In this document: positions 48,749 to 59,062 of the stretch, piece after piece | Layout: each line of letters starts with the position of its first letter | Position numbering within the stretch: the stretch's first letter is position 1 | Assembly (NCBI GenBank): GCA_012970285.1 | Contig: JIBW01000003.1 | Coordinates: 62,001 to 126,000 of the forward strand | From: Bacillaceae bacterium JMAK1 | GTDB taxonomy: Bacteria; Bacillota; Bacilli; Bacillales; Marinococcaceae | Length of the DNA stretch: 64,000 nucleotides | Direction of reading: 5' to 3' | Position numbers and translations under genes: made by a program | Notes under the pieces: generated by a model | The model's database searches: none | The model's input: the letters and a program-made list of their open reading frames with translations, nothing else | Told to the model about the DNA's origin: nothing

Positions 48749-50854
48749 GTGGAGGTCTTTCACTGGATTCATGTAATCGCTTTCTTGTTAGTGACAGCGT
48801 ACGCCGTATTTTTATTCGGAAAATTAGTAACAACGCGAATCGGTTTTATTAAGCTTGGGCAAGAAGCAAAGTTTATTCTTACGTCGAAAGAAAGACGCGA
48901 TGCAGTACTTACGAATGTTTTTGGGCAAAAGAAATTACTGAAAGATAAGAAGAGTGGTATCATTCATGTAATTTTCTTTTACGGATTTTTAATTGTTCAA
49001 TTTAGTGCAATTGATGTAATTTGGAAAGGGTTAAATCCGGGAAGTCATCTGCCGTTAGGACCGCTTTACCCGTGGTTTACACTTTCGCAAGAACTAGTTG
49101 TAGTAATGATTTTATTCGGTGTTGTGTGGGCATTTTACCGTCGTTATATTGAGAAGATTGTGAGATTGAAGCGCAATTGGAAAGCTGGACTTGTACTCAT
49201 CTTCTTGTCAGGCGTTATGGTCTTTAAGCTGATGACTAAAGGGATGGATCAAATTGTACAAGGGTACGCAAGTTGGTCTATATTTGAACCCGCATCATCC
49301 GCTATTGCTCAAAGTATGGCGTTTGTAGGAACAGATGTGGCAACCGTCTTGTTTTACGTTTTTTGGTGGTTGCATTTACTCTTCTTGCTTTCGTTCTTAG
49401 TTTACGTTCCACAATCGAAACATGCTCACTTGATTGCAGGACCTGCAAATGTATGGCTTGGACCAACGAAGCCTACAGGTAAGCTCGAGTCGATCGATTT
49501 CGAAGATGAAAGCAAAGAAGTATTTGGTAAAGGAAAGATTGAAGATTTCGATCAAAAGCAACTTCTTGATTTATACGCCTGTGTAGAGTGCGGTCGTTGT
49601 ACGAATATGTGTCCGGCAACAGGAAGCGGGAAGATGCTTTCACCAATGGACCTTCTATTAAAGATGCGTGATCACCTTACAGAAAAAGGTGCAGCTGTTA
49701 CTTCAAAAAGCCCTTGGCTACCAGCTTATGCATTTAGCGGTGCAACTGCAAACCAACTTGCAGCTAAAGGAAGCGAAGAAGCTGCAGCAAGTTATGATGT
49801 GAACTTGATCGGTGACGTTATTACAGAAGAAGAGCTTTGGGCTTGTACAACGTGCCGAAACTGTGAAGATCAATGTCCAGTTATGAACGAACACGTTGAT
49901 AAAATCATCGACATGCGTCGTTACCTCGTCTTAACAGAGGGTAAAATGAACCCAGATGCACAACGTGCAATGACGAATATTGAGCGTCAAGGTAATCCTT
50001 GGGGAATTAACCGTAAAGAACGTGAAAACTGGCGTGATAGTCGTGAGGATATTGATGCACCGACCGTTAAGGAAATAAAGAAGCGTGGCGAAGAATTCGA
50101 ATACTTGTTCTTTGTCGGAAGTATGGGTTCATATGATAAAAGAAGCCAGAAGATCGCCGCTTCCTTTGCGAAGTTGATGAATGAAGCAGACGTTAAATTC
50201 GCAATTTTAGGGAATAAAGAAAAGAATTCCGGAGACACACCGCGTCGAATCGGAAATGAATTTTTATTCCAAGAGCTTGCAACAGCGAATATCGCTGAGT
50301 TCCAAAAGAATGAAGTTAAGAAAATCGTCACCATTGACCCGCATGCTTATAATATTTTCAAAAACGAGTATGGGGAATTCGGGCTTGAAGATGTAGAAGT
50401 GTATCACCACACAGAATTACTCATGGACTTAGTGAAAGACGGAAGACTCAAGCCAAGCCATGAATTAAATGAAACGATTACGTACCATGATTCATGTTAT
50501 TTAGGGCGCTATAACGGGGTTTATGATCCACCGCGTGAAATTCTACGTGCAATTCCAGGGCTAAAAGTCGTGGAGATGGACCGTAACCGCGAAGACGGCA
50601 TGTGTTGTGGTGCCGGTGGCGGTATGATGTGGATGGAAGAAGAAGCGGGGCAACGAGTAAACGTATCACGTACGGAGCAAGCGCTTGCTGTGGATCCGAC
50701 GATGATCGGAAGTGCGTGTCCGTATTGCTTAACGATGTTAAGTGACGGTACGAAAGACAAAGAAGTCGAAGAATCCGTTGAAACGCTAGACATTGTAGAA
50801 ATTCTTGAACGTTCAGTTATTGGTGTGAAACAAAACGAAACTGTATCTGCATAA
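48749..50854 (+). CDS. fadF: Fe-S oxidoreductase FadF (YwjF)
   Basis: Membrane-bound iron-sulfur protein thought to pass electrons from acyl-CoA dehydrogenases (via ETF) toward the quinone pool. The 701 residues match YwjF (about 705): N-terminal membrane part with about five or six segments (1-235), a ferredoxin-type domain with CVECGRCTNMCP and CTTCRNCEDQCP, and C-terminal CCG domains (SCYLGRYN, CCGAGGG). The start is GTG with AAAGGAG 8 bases upstream. First gene of the fatty-acid oxidation operon under FadR. Confidence 0.94.
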   Translation: MEVFHWIHVIAFLLVTAYAVFLFGKLVTTRIGFIKLGQEAKFILTSKERRDAVLTNVFGQKKLLKDKKSGIIHVIFFYGFLIVQFSAIDVIWKGLNPGSHLPLGPLYPWFTLSQELVVVMILFGVVWAFYRRYIEKIVRLKRNWKAGLVLIFLSGVMVFKLMTKGMDQIVQGYASWSIFEPASSAIAQSMAFVGTDVATVLFYVFWWLHLLFLLSFLVYVPQSKHAHLIAGPANVWLGPTKPTGKLESIDFEDESKEVFGKGKIEDFDQKQLLDLYACVECGRCTNMCPATGSGKMLSPMDLLLKMRDHLTEKGAAVTSKSPWLPAYAFSGATANQLAAKGSEEAAASYDVNLIGDVITEEELWACTTCRNCEDQCPVMNEHVDKIIDMRRYLVLTEGKMNPDAQRAMTNIERQGNPWGINRKERENWRDSREDIDAPTVKEIKKRGEEFEYLFFVGSMGSYDKRSQKIAASFAKLMNEADVKFAILGNKEKNSGDTPRRIGNEFLFQELATANIAEFQKNEVKKIVTIDPHAYNIFKNEYGEFGLEDVEVYHHTELLMDLVKDGRLKPSHELNETITYHDSCYLGRYNGVYDPPREILRAIPGLKVVEMDRNREDGMCCGAGGGMMWMEEEAGQRVNVSRTEQALAVDPTMIGSACPYCLTMLSDGTKDKEVEESVETLDIVEILERSVIGVKQNETVSA

Positions 50855-50862
50855 CTTGTTCA

Positions 50863-50888
50863 TCCCGAACGGCTTTCGCTGTTCGGGA
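50863..50888 (+). repeat. Intergenic hairpin between fadF and thiolase
   Basis: TCCCGAAC / GTTCGGGA form an 8-bp perfect stem with a 10-base loop. No T-run follows, so it is more likely an RNA processing or stability element inside the operon than a terminator. Confidence 0.45.
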
Positions 50889-50914
50889 ATCCTTAGGATA
50901 AGAGGGTGAGTAAG

Positions 50915-52093
50915 TTGAAGAAATCTTTCATTATGGAAGGCGCAAGAACGCCGTTTGGTCGAATGGGTGGAGCGTTGTATACGTTAAGTGCGATGGAACT
51001 TGGGGGCAGTGCAATTGCAGAAGCAGTGCGTCGTAGTGAACTCCAACCAGATGAAGTTGACGAAGTGATCGTTGGGCATGTATTACAAGGTGGACAAGGT
51101 CAACTCACGTCAAGGCAAGCAGCTAGATTTGCACAAATTCCATGGGAAGTGAAAACAGAGACAATTAACAAAGTATGTGCCTCTGGCATGAGAAGCATTA
51201 CACTGGCAGATCAAATTATTCGTAGCGGAGATGGTTCTAAAATCGTGGCCGCTGGAATGGAATCAATGAGTCAGGCGCCACATTTTACGAAAAACGTACG
51301 TTTCGGTCAGAAGATGGGCGACATATCACTCATCGATAGCATGGTTCATGACGGACTCACGTGTTCTTTTGAAAGCGTTCACATGGGTATGTATGGAAAT
51401 GGAAGTGCTACGAAGTTTGGGATTGGTAGAGAAGAACAAGACCATTTTGCTTATGAATCTCACATCCGGGCGAAGAAAGCACAAGAAGCAGGCAAGTTTG
51501 CGGACGAGATTGTTGGGATTACGGTGAAATCGAGGCGTGGAGAAGTTGTTGTACATGAAGATGAAGCCATTCGTCATGACGTTCAGCTTGAGGCATTAGG
51601 GAAGCTCCCTCCAGTTTTTGGGAAAGAAGGAACAATTACAGCAGGCAATGCACCTGGAGTGAATGATGGAGCTAGCGCCGTTGTTGTGATGGATGAGGCG
51701 TCCGTTAAAGCAAGCGGAAAAGAGCCTTTAGCAGAGATTATAGGGCATACAGCAATTGCTGTTGAAGCGGAACGTTTTCCAGAAACCCCTGGGCTCATCA
51801 TTGAGAAGTTGTGCAAGAAAACCGGCATCAACGTAGAGCAAGTCGATTTGTTTGAATTAAATGAAGCTTTTTCAATGGTTGCTCTTGTAGGTAAGCAGCT
51901 TGGAGGTATTCCGGAAGAAAAACTCAATGTAAACGGAGGGGCTGTTGCCCTTGGTCATCCGATTGGAGCGAGCGGAAATCGAATCGTATTGACCCTTGCT
52001 TATGAATTGAGAAGACGTGGTGGTGGTATTGGAATTGCCGCCATTTGCAGTGGAGGCGGTCAAGGTGACGCCATCATGATCAAAGTTCCATAG
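50915..52093 (+). CDS. Thiolase (acetyl-CoA acetyltransferase family)
   Basis: Cleaves 3-ketoacyl-CoA (or condenses acetyl-CoA) in fatty-acid oxidation; 392 residues. Catalytic Cys88 is in NKVCASGMRS, with GHPIGASGNR histidine and CSGGGQG cysteine at the C-terminal end. The start is taken as TTG at 50915 with GAGGGTG six bases upstream; the GTG at 50906 lies inside that RBS. Operon context favours a degradative role. Confidence 0.93.
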   Translation: MKKSFIMEGARTPFGRMGGALYTLSAMELGGSAIAEAVRRSELQPDEVDEVIVGHVLQGGQGQLTSRQAARFAQIPWEVKTETINKVCASGMRSITLADQIIRSGDGSKIVAAGMESMSQAPHFTKNVRFGQKMGDISLIDSMVHDGLTCSFESVHMGMYGNGSATKFGIGREEQDHFAYESHIRAKKAQEAGKFADEIVGITVKSRRGEVVVHEDEAIRHDVQLEALGKLPPVFGKEGTITAGNAPGVNDGASAVVVMDEASVKASGKEPLAEIIGHTAIAVEAERFPETPGLIIEKLCKKTGINVEQVDLFELNEAFSMVALVGKQLGGIPEEKLNVNGGAVALGHPIGASGNRIVLTLAYELRRRGGGIGIAAICSGGGQGDAIMIKVP

Positions 52094-52139
52094 TCGTCAT
52101 ACAAAACGTCGTACACGTTACTTTTTCTTGGAACGAGAA

Positions 52140-52153
52140 TGAGCGATCGCTCA
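52140..52153. promoter_or_regulatory. Perfect palindrome upstream of the acyl-CoA dehydrogenase genes
   Basis: TGAGCGATCGCTCA is a perfect 14-bp palindrome, 28 bp before the acd start. It is unlike the FadR site and could be the operator of the TetR regulator encoded downstream (54492). Inference. Confidence 0.45.
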
Positions 52154-52181
52154 GAATTCTACGTATAGGGAGTGACACCGA

Positions 52182-53318
52182 GTGGATTTAAGAGTGAAAG
52201 AACAAGATGCTTTATTGAAACAAACGGTCCAACGATTTGTAGATCAGGAAGTCAGACGAGCGATTCCTTCTATGGAAGAGGATCAATTTCCAATTGAATT
52301 GATTAAGAAAATGGGGTCGCTCGGGTTAATGGGGATCCCCGTACCAGAGAAGTATGGAGGAGCTGGTATGGGAATGACTTCCTATATAACGGCAATTCAT
52401 GAAATTTCTAAAGTATCTCCATCGCTCGGTGTCATCCTATCTGTACACACGTCTGTGGGTACATTACCGATTGTTAAATTCGGTACAGATGACCAAAAGG
52501 AACGTTACGTCTTCGATCTTGCACAAGGGAACAAAATCGGAGCTTTTGCGTTAACCGAAGAAAGTTCAGGTTCTGACGCAGGGGCTTTGAAGATGAAAGC
52601 CGTTCGTGATGGCGACGATTACGTGCTGTCGGGATCGAAGATGTTCATTACGAATGCAGGTGCGGCTGATGTGTATGTTGTGTTTGCGTCAACGGCACCT
52701 GATCGAGGAAGTAAAGGGGTTACGGCATTTATTGTTGACGCTAATACACAGGGGCTTACCGTCGGCAAAAAAGAAGAGAAGATGGGCATGCACGGTACGA
52801 ATACGAGCGAGTTAATCTTTGAGAACGTACGGGTTTCAAAAGCAAATCGTTTAGGTGAAGAAAACAGAGGGTTAACAATCGCTTTGGCAAACTTAAATGC
52901 AGGCCGAATTGGGATCGCTGCACAGGCGCTTGGTATTGCTGAAGGTGCATTGCAGCTAGCGGTTAATTATACGAAAGAACGTGAGCAATTCCAGAAGCGG
53001 ATTCATCATTTTCAAGGGGTATCATTTAAGCTAGCTGAACTTTCAGCACACGTTGAAGCGGCGAGGTGTCTTGTCTATCATGCTGCGCATCGATATGAGA
53101 ATGGATTCGATTGTAAGAAGGAAGTTTCGATTGCTAAATTGGTTGCATCAAAAGCTGCAGTAACGGTATCCACCGAAGCACTACAACTGTTTGGCGGATA
53201 TGGCTATATGAAAGAGTATGACATTGAACGGTATTTCAGAGATGCAAAAGTTACCGAAATTTATGAAGGAACGAGCGAAATTCAACGCATGGTTATTGCA
53301 AAACAATTGCTCAACTAG
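52182..53318 (+). CDS. Acyl-CoA dehydrogenase 1
   Basis: FAD enzyme for the first step of beta-oxidation or branched short-chain acyl-CoA breakdown, 378 residues. FAD/substrate motifs [13 protein letters not shown] and [14 protein letters not shown] are clear, and the catalytic glutamate lies in [14 protein letters not shown]. The start is GTG with GGGAGTG upstream. It lies 14 bp before a paralog (about the same length), so the pair may differ in chain length or branching. Confidence 0.94.
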   Translation: MDLRVKEQDALLKQTVQRFVDQEVRRAIPSMEEDQFPIELIKKMGSLGLMGIPVPEKYGGAGMGMTSYITAIHEISKVSPSLGVILSVHTSVGTLPIVKFGTDDQKERYVFDLAQGNKIGAFALTEESSGSDAGALKMKAVRDGDDYVLSGSKMFITNAGAADVYVVFASTAPDRGSKGVTAFIVDANTQGLTVGKKEEKMGMHGTNTSELIFENVRVSKANRLGEENRGLTIALANLNAGRIGIAAQALGIAEGALQLAVNYTKEREQFQKRIHHFQGVSFKLAELSAHVEAARCLVYHAAHRYENGFDCKKEVSIAKLVASKAAVTVSTEALQLFGGYGYMKEYDIERYFRDAKVTEIYEGTSEIQRMVIAKQLLN

Positions 53319-53332
53319 AGGGGGAGTCAACA

Positions 53333-54478
53333 ATGAACTTTCAACTAACAGAAGAACAACAAATGATTCAGAAAACCGTCCGCGATTTTGCGAAGCAAGT
53401 GGTGGCACCAACCGCTGCTGAACGAGATCATGAAGAGCGTTTTGATCGGGAGATTTTTGAGAAAATGGCAGAGCTCGGATTAACGGGACTTCCTTGGTCA
53501 GAACAGTACGGCGGGGCAGATAGTGGATATGTAAGTTATGTTCTTGCGATTGAAGAACTTTCTAGAGTATGCGCAAGTACAGGCGTTACGCTTTCGGCAC
53601 ATTTATCACTTGCTAGTTGGCCAATTCACCATTTTGGTAATGAGGAACAAAAGCAAAAATACTTAAAGCCACTTGCTGAAGGGAAATATTTAGGCGCGTT
53701 CGCATTAACCGAAGCTGGTGCAGGCTCAGACGTTGCGTCAATGAAAACGACAGCAAAAGAAGATGGCGATGATTATATTTTAAATGGATCAAAGATTTTT
53801 ATTACGAACGGCGGAGAAGCTGATGTTTATATTGCATTCGCCAAAACGGCATCAGATGAGAATCATAAAAGCATCAGCGCATTTATTGTAGAAAGTGGAT
53901 ATGAAGGATTTCACGTCGGCAAAAAAGAAGAAAAGCTAGGTATACGATCTTCTCCAACGACGGAAGTGATGTTTGAGAATTGTCGCGTTCCGAAGGAGAA
54001 TCTCCTCGGCAATAGCGGCGATGGGTTTAAAATTGCGATGAAAACGCTTGATGGTGGTAGAAATGGTATTGCGGCACAAGCGGTTGGCATTGCACAAGGA
54101 GCTCTAGATGCTGCGGTTGATTATGCAAAAGAACGGAAACAGTTTGGCAAACCGATCGCCCATCATCAAGGCATTTCCTTTAAACTAGCTGACATGGCCG
54201 CAAAAATCGAAGCTGCAAGACTACTCACCTATCAAGCGGCATGGTTAGAAGAACATGGACAGCCTTATGGTCATGCTTCTGCGCTATCAAAATTGTACGC
54301 AGGTGATGCGGCGATGGATGTGACGACGGAAGCCGTTCAAGTATTTGGAGGCTATGGTTATACACGGGAGTATCCTGTTGAGCGTTACATGCGAGATGCG
54401 AAGATTACTCAGATTTATGAAGGTACAAACGAAATCCAAAAAATTGTGATCAGCAAAGGGTTACTCTCAGGTAAATAA
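53333..54478 (+). CDS. acdA: Acyl-CoA dehydrogenase 2 (AcdA-like)
   Basis: Second acyl-CoA dehydrogenase, 381 residues, homologous to its neighbour: [29 protein letters not shown] and catalytic glutamate in [14 protein letters not shown]. By order before rpoE it corresponds to B. subtilis acdA. GGGGGAG precedes the ATG. Followed after 13 bp by the TetR gene. Confidence 0.94.
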   Translation: MNFQLTEEQQMIQKTVRDFAKQVVAPTAAERDHEERFDREIFEKMAELGLTGLPWSEQYGGADSGYVSYVLAIEELSRVCASTGVTLSAHLSLASWPIHHFGNEEQKQKYLKPLAEGKYLGAFALTEAGAGSDVASMKTTAKEDGDDYILNGSKIFITNGGEADVYIAFAKTASDENHKSISAFIVESGYEGFHVGKKEEKLGIRSSPTTEVMFENCRVPKENLLGNSGDGFKIAMKTLDGGRNGIAAQAVGIAQGALDAAVDYAKERKQFGKPIAHHQGISFKLADMAAKIEAARLLTYQAAWLEEHGQPYGHASALSKLYAGDAAMDVTTEAVQVFGGYGYTREYPVERYMRDAKITQIYEGTNEIQKIVISKGLLSGK

Positions 54479-54491
54479 AGGAGGGGTGCCG

Positions 54492-55118
54492 ATGGTTAAG
54501 CGTTACGTTCCGGCAATGGTCAAAGATGAAATACTCATAAAAAAACGACGAGAGCAGATGGTGAAAGCTGCTGTAGAATTATTCCAAGAGAAAGGTTTCC
54601 ATCGTACGACGACGAGGGAAATCGCGAAAGCCGCTGGTTTTAGCATTGGAACGTTATATGAGTACATTGAATCAAAAGAAGATGTTTTGTACCTCGTTTG
54701 CGATTCGATTCATGATGGCGTGAAAACACGTTTTACTGAAATGCTCGATCGTAACTTGCCTGGTCGGGAGCGGATTGAACAGCTCATACGTAGCTTGATC
54801 CATGTCATGGATGAGCTACAAGATGAAGTATTGATTATGTATCAAGAATCAAAAGCGTTATCGAAAGAATCACTAACGTATGTTTTGAACCGCGACCGAA
54901 GTATGACAGAAGGAATTCGATCGGTTATAGTCGAATGCCGTGAGAATGGTGAAATTGAGGTTACAGACCTAGAGGCGCAGTTGCTTGCTGAGAACATCAT
55001 GACCAAAGGCTATATGTGGACGTTTCGCCGCTGGGCACTTCGAAAACATTTTACGCTTGAACAATATACAGACCTTCAAGTAGAAGAGATTATGAGGTCG
55101 CTAAAAACACCGAAATAA
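54492..55118 (+). CDS. TetR-family regulator
   Basis: Transcriptional repressor, 208 residues, with an N-terminal helix-turn-helix (about 18-65: AAVELFQEKGFHRTTTREIAKAAGFSIGTLYEYIESKED) and a ligand domain. Last gene in the fad operon, so its ligand is probably an acyl-CoA and it may autoregulate through the palindrome at 52140. It may or may not be the FadR that binds the two FadR-type sites here; B. subtilis fadR lies in another operon. The ATG at 54492 has GGAGGGG five bases upstream. Confidence 0.88.
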   Translation: MVKRYVPAMVKDEILIKKRREQMVKAAVELFQEKGFHRTTTREIAKAAGFSIGTLYEYIESKEDVLYLVCDSIHDGVKTRFTEMLDRNLPGRERIEQLIRSLIHVMDELQDEVLIMYQESKALSKESLTYVLNRDRSMTEGIRSVIVECRENGEIEVTDLEAQLLAENIMTKGYMWTFRRWALRKHFTLEQYTDLQVEEIMRSLKTPK

Positions 55119-55238
55119 GAGTTTATGAAAGAAAGTCAAAATTTATAGCATAAAGGTTGTTTTTATGTTTATAATGGTAGGTATGCACGCCGCTATCGGT
55201 ATGAGGAAGCGAGCGCTTACGAAAGGGTGTAGGTTGCA

Positions 55239-55706
55239 TTGACCATTAAAGAACTCAGCAAGGATGAAATCATTGAAATGTCTGCTGTTGAGATTAGTTA
55301 TATGATGATGAAAGAGAAAAACAATCCTGCAGAATTTCATACTTTCTTTAATGATGTTGCAGATTTGAAAAAAATCCCAAAATCTCAACTCGATGATCGC
55401 CGTACGAAATTGTTCACAACGTTAAACATCGACGGTCGTTTCGTACACCTCGGCAACAACCATTGGGGTCTGAAAGAATGGTACCCGGTTGATAAATCAG
55501 ATGAAGATTTAAGCAACACATTCCAAGCTCCTGAAGAAGAAGTCGAAGAAGATCGTGAGTTCGAAGACATCGAAGATGAGTTAGATGAAATCGCCAACGA
55601 AGACGATCACGACGAAGACAGTGATGAAGAGTTAGATGAGTATGATGACAAGGATCAAGAAGAGGAAGACGAAGACGACGATGATTACGAAGAGGAAGAT
55701 AAATAG
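55239..55706 (+). CDS. rpoE: RNA polymerase delta subunit
   Basis: Gram-positive RNA polymerase accessory subunit that speeds recycling and lowers non-specific binding. The 155 residues have the folded N-terminal HARE-HTH domain (1-90, with LDDRRTKLFTTLNIDGRFVHLGNNHWGLKEWYP core) and an acidic disordered tail of Asp/Glu. The start is TTG with AAAGGGTG nine bases upstream. It has its own putative -10 TATAAT near 55169, and a strong terminator follows. Confidence 0.95.
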   Translation: MTIKELSKDEIIEMSAVEISYMMMKEKNNPAEFHTFFNDVADLKKIPKSQLDDRRTKLFTTLNIDGRFVHLGNNHWGLKEWYPVDKSDEDLSNTFQAPEEEVEEDREFEDIEDELDEIANEDDHDEDSDEELDEYDDKDQEEEDEDDDDYEEEDK

Positions 55707-55763
55707 TCGTAAGTGAATCACCTTCTGTAACATATCCTTAGACTCTTTAAGTCTGATGAATTT

Positions 55764-55791
55764 AATAAGGCGGCCTTACGGCCGCCTTATT
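55764..55791. terminator. Bidirectional terminator between rpoE and the 56-aa gene
   Basis: AATAAGGCGGCC / GGCCGCCTTATT, perfect 12-bp stem with a TTAC loop; T-rich on both exits. Confidence 0.9.
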
Positions 55792-55794
55792 TGT

Positions 55795-55965
55795 TTAGAA
55801 AACGATAGGGTTTGATTGAGAAGTCGTTACAACACCAGGGCCGTTAATAAGGTTGTTGTTAATGACGATTTCAAAAGGAAGTTTTGGACAATGATTGGAT
55901 TGGTAATAACCACCATCTCGAATCCAATCTCTTTTTGGGTTCCACAAATGATATGGTTGTCTCAT
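55795..55965 (-). CDS. Small protein with NNNLINGPGVV block, 56 aa
   Basis: Short gene with an excellent RBS (AAGGAG 8 bases before the ATG). The N-terminal half starts MRQPYHLWNPKRDW and is Trp/Tyr-rich with one cysteine; the C-terminal half has EIVINNNLINGPGVVT followed by TSQSNPIVF. The 16-residue block is identical to that of the 57-aa protein at 33634, while the N-termini are unrelated, so the block is a conserved module. A mother-cell-like -10 lies upstream and a terminator downstream. Spore-surface role is inference; no known family recognised. Confidence 0.75.
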   Translation of the reverse strand: MRQPYHLWNPKRDWIRDGGYYQSNHCPKLPFEIVINNNLINGPGVVTTSQSNPIVF

Positions 55966-55997
55966 TTTGTTCACTCCTTTTTCGTGACGTACCTTTT

Positions 55998-56006
55998 TAC
56001 TATATG
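55998..56006 (-). promoter_or_regulatory. Mother-cell-type -10 element of the 56-aa gene
   Basis: On the minus strand CATATAGTA exactly fits the sigma-E/sigma-K -10 pattern CATANNNTA, 32 bp before the ATG. The -35 region is equivocal. Confidence 0.5.
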
Positions 56007-56084
56007 TCCAAGTTCAATAAAAGCATGTTCTTTTTAACTAGAAGTTGTTAAAAAAGGCAATTTCATTAACTTATTTCGACTGCT

Positions 56085-56223
56085 TGACTTTTCTATAAGG
56101 CGAAGGTAGAATCAATTTTGGGCTTGTCCAAACAGCGTATAAATTTCTTTGAATGATAGATATTAATGAGTAACAAGCGAGAAGTGTGCCCCCCAAGTTT
56201 TGGCGGAGGTGTCACTTTTTTTT
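56085..56223 (+). promoter_or_regulatory. pyrG promoter and attenuator leader
   Basis: TTGACT (56085-56090), 17 bp, TAGAAT (56108-56113); transcription would begin at GGGC (56121-56124). About 60 bases later a terminator hairpin (56182-56217: AAGTG, CC, CC, CCAA pairing with TTGG, GG, GG, CACTT) is followed by T to 56223. Its 5' arm has six C in a row. In B. subtilis pyrG, low CTP causes reiterative G addition at GGGC and the poly-G pairs with this kind of C-rich arm to prevent termination. This leader has all those elements. Confidence 0.82.
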
Positions 56224-56279
56224 ATTGAATGAGGATTTTAAGTATTGATTAGATGAAGGATTGGGAAGGGGCTCATTAA

Positions 56280-57884
<1,605 letters not shown>

Positions 57885-57886
57885 TA

Positions 57887-57927
57887 AAAAGCTGTTGAAT
57901 TGGATCGCAATTCAACAGCTTTTTTTA
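57887..57927 (+). terminator. Terminator of pyrG
   Basis: AAAAAGCTGTTGAATT / AATTCAACAGCTTTTT, perfect 16-bp stem with a 7-base loop and T-run. Confidence 0.93.
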
Positions 57928-57956
57928 ATGAATTCGTGGTACACTGATTCTAAACG

Positions 57957-58472
57957 TTAAGCGAGCAACTCTTGGATTTGAAACATTAATGCCTGGTACG
58001 TGTAAACGATTGCGAGCTCTTCTGGGTACCCACTTCTCGATCCATCAAGGTTCGGAATAAGACCTCGTGATTCTATCGTGATATGGAACGGAGGTTCCAT
58101 CCCATTTACATCGTTTAATGACGGTGCAGTAGGTCCAATGAACACAAGGGGCGTTTCACTACTTAATGCCTTTTGAAGTTGTTCAATTTCTTCAGTAGTT
58201 TCTTCTCCATCTGTAATGACAATTAACCGATCAACAGAATTAAGCTTTGAGGATTCTTTATGGAGATTTAACGAAGCAACACGCGAAACTGTATCTTGGT
58301 TATGTACGAGCGCTTTTGCAAGTGCCTCGTAGCGTGTACCCCCCACTACATAAATCGATCCTTCACCAACGAGCGCTTGGGCGAGTAGTCTTCCACATTC
58401 ATCGATTTGTTCTTCTTGTTCTTGAATTTTTGTAAACACACGTTGTAACTGAGTTGTGTACATTTTTAACAT
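57957..58472 (-). CDS. ywjG: YwjG family protein (DUF2529)
   Basis: Conserved Bacillus protein with a sugar-isomerase (SIS)-like look: GSIYVVGGTRYEALAKAL, VDRLIVITDGEETTEEI and TPLVFIGP. The 171 residues match the family; the function is unknown. It lies between pyrG and spo0F as in B. subtilis (ywjG), reading opposite to both. AAAGGTGATC precedes the ATG on the minus strand. Confidence 0.88.
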   Translation of the reverse strand: MLKMYTTQLQRVFTKIQEQEEQIDECGRLLAQALVGEGSIYVVGGTRYEALAKALVHNQDTVSRVASLNLHKESSKLNSVDRLIVITDGEETTEEIEQLQKALSSETPLVFIGPTAPSLNDVNGMEPPFHITIESRGLIPNLDGSRSGYPEELAIVYTYQALMFQIQELLA

Positions 58473-58532
58473 AGAACGATCACCTTTCTAGCATATCCTT
58501 TCCACAAGTCTAACCGATTATCAATTACCAAA

Positions 58533-58560
58533 AAAGAGGATATTACTCTGAAGTCTAGAA
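58533..58560 (+). promoter_or_regulatory. Possible sigma-H promoter of spo0F
   Basis: AGGATAT within AAGAGGATATTACT fits the sigma-H -35 (AGGAWWW), and about 12 bases on there is TAGAAA near the expected GAAT. B. subtilis spo0F has a sigma-H promoter; the -10 match here is imperfect. Confidence 0.4.
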
Positions 58561-58629
58561 ACCATGTCAAAGAGAAGACACTCAGAGGTGATTGTTAGAA
58601 AGATCATTTTTTGTTCAGAGGTGAGCAAG

Positions 58630-58989
58630 TTGCAAAGAGTATTGATCGTAGACGATGAAGCGGGAATTCGAAAACTAATTGAAGCCGTCCTAATGGAAGA
58701 AGGTTATTATGTTCATCTCGCAAGTAACGGCTATCAAGCATTGGAAGCGATGGAGAAGATGACATTTGAGCTTGTGATGTTGGATGTAAAGCTACCAGGA
58801 TTAAGCGGCATCGACGTCCTAAAGAAAATTCGTAAACAAGGCTCAGACGTTCGTGTCATTATGATGACCGCATACGAAGAGTTGAATTTCGATAAGGAAT
58901 TACGCGAGCAAGGCGTTACAGCATCGATTGCTAAGCCGTTTGACATTACCGTTATTCGACAATTGGTCGAAAAGGCAATGCTTACATAA
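58630..58989 (+). CDS. spo0F: Sporulation phosphorelay response regulator Spo0F
   Basis: Single-domain receiver that relays phosphate from KinA-type kinases to Spo0B at sporulation onset. From the TTG at 58630 (GAGGTGA five bases upstream) it is 119 residues, near the 124 of B. subtilis. Acidic pocket Asp8-Asp9, phospho-acceptor Asp52 in LDVKLPG, Thr80 in MMTAYEE and Lys102 in AKPFD are all present. The longer frame from 58564 (MSKRRHSEV) is not supported by an RBS or by family starts. Confidence 0.95.
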   Translation: MQRVLIVDDEAGIRKLIEAVLMEEGYYVHLASNGYQALEAMEKMTFELVMLDVKLPGLSGIDVLKKIRKQGSDVRVIMMTAYEELNFDKELREQGVTASIAKPFDITVIRQLVEKAMLT

Positions 58990-59012
58990 GATATCGAAAT
59001 GAAATTGGAATA

Positions 59013-59021
59013 TGATATAAT
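59013..59021 (+). promoter_or_regulatory. Extended -10 promoter of fbaA
   Basis: TGATATAAT combines an extended TGn with a consensus TATAAT, 42 bp before the fbaA ATG; no good -35 is needed for such promoters. Confidence 0.55.
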
Positions 59022-59062
59022 AGCGGAGAATCATTCACAGTCACTAAGGAGGAACCATTCTT

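Noticed and set aside
58001-58014. TGTAAACGATTGCG, near-match to a CcpA cre site
   Set aside because: It lies inside the 3' end of ywjG, far from any start, with a mismatch in the last base; chance is likely.
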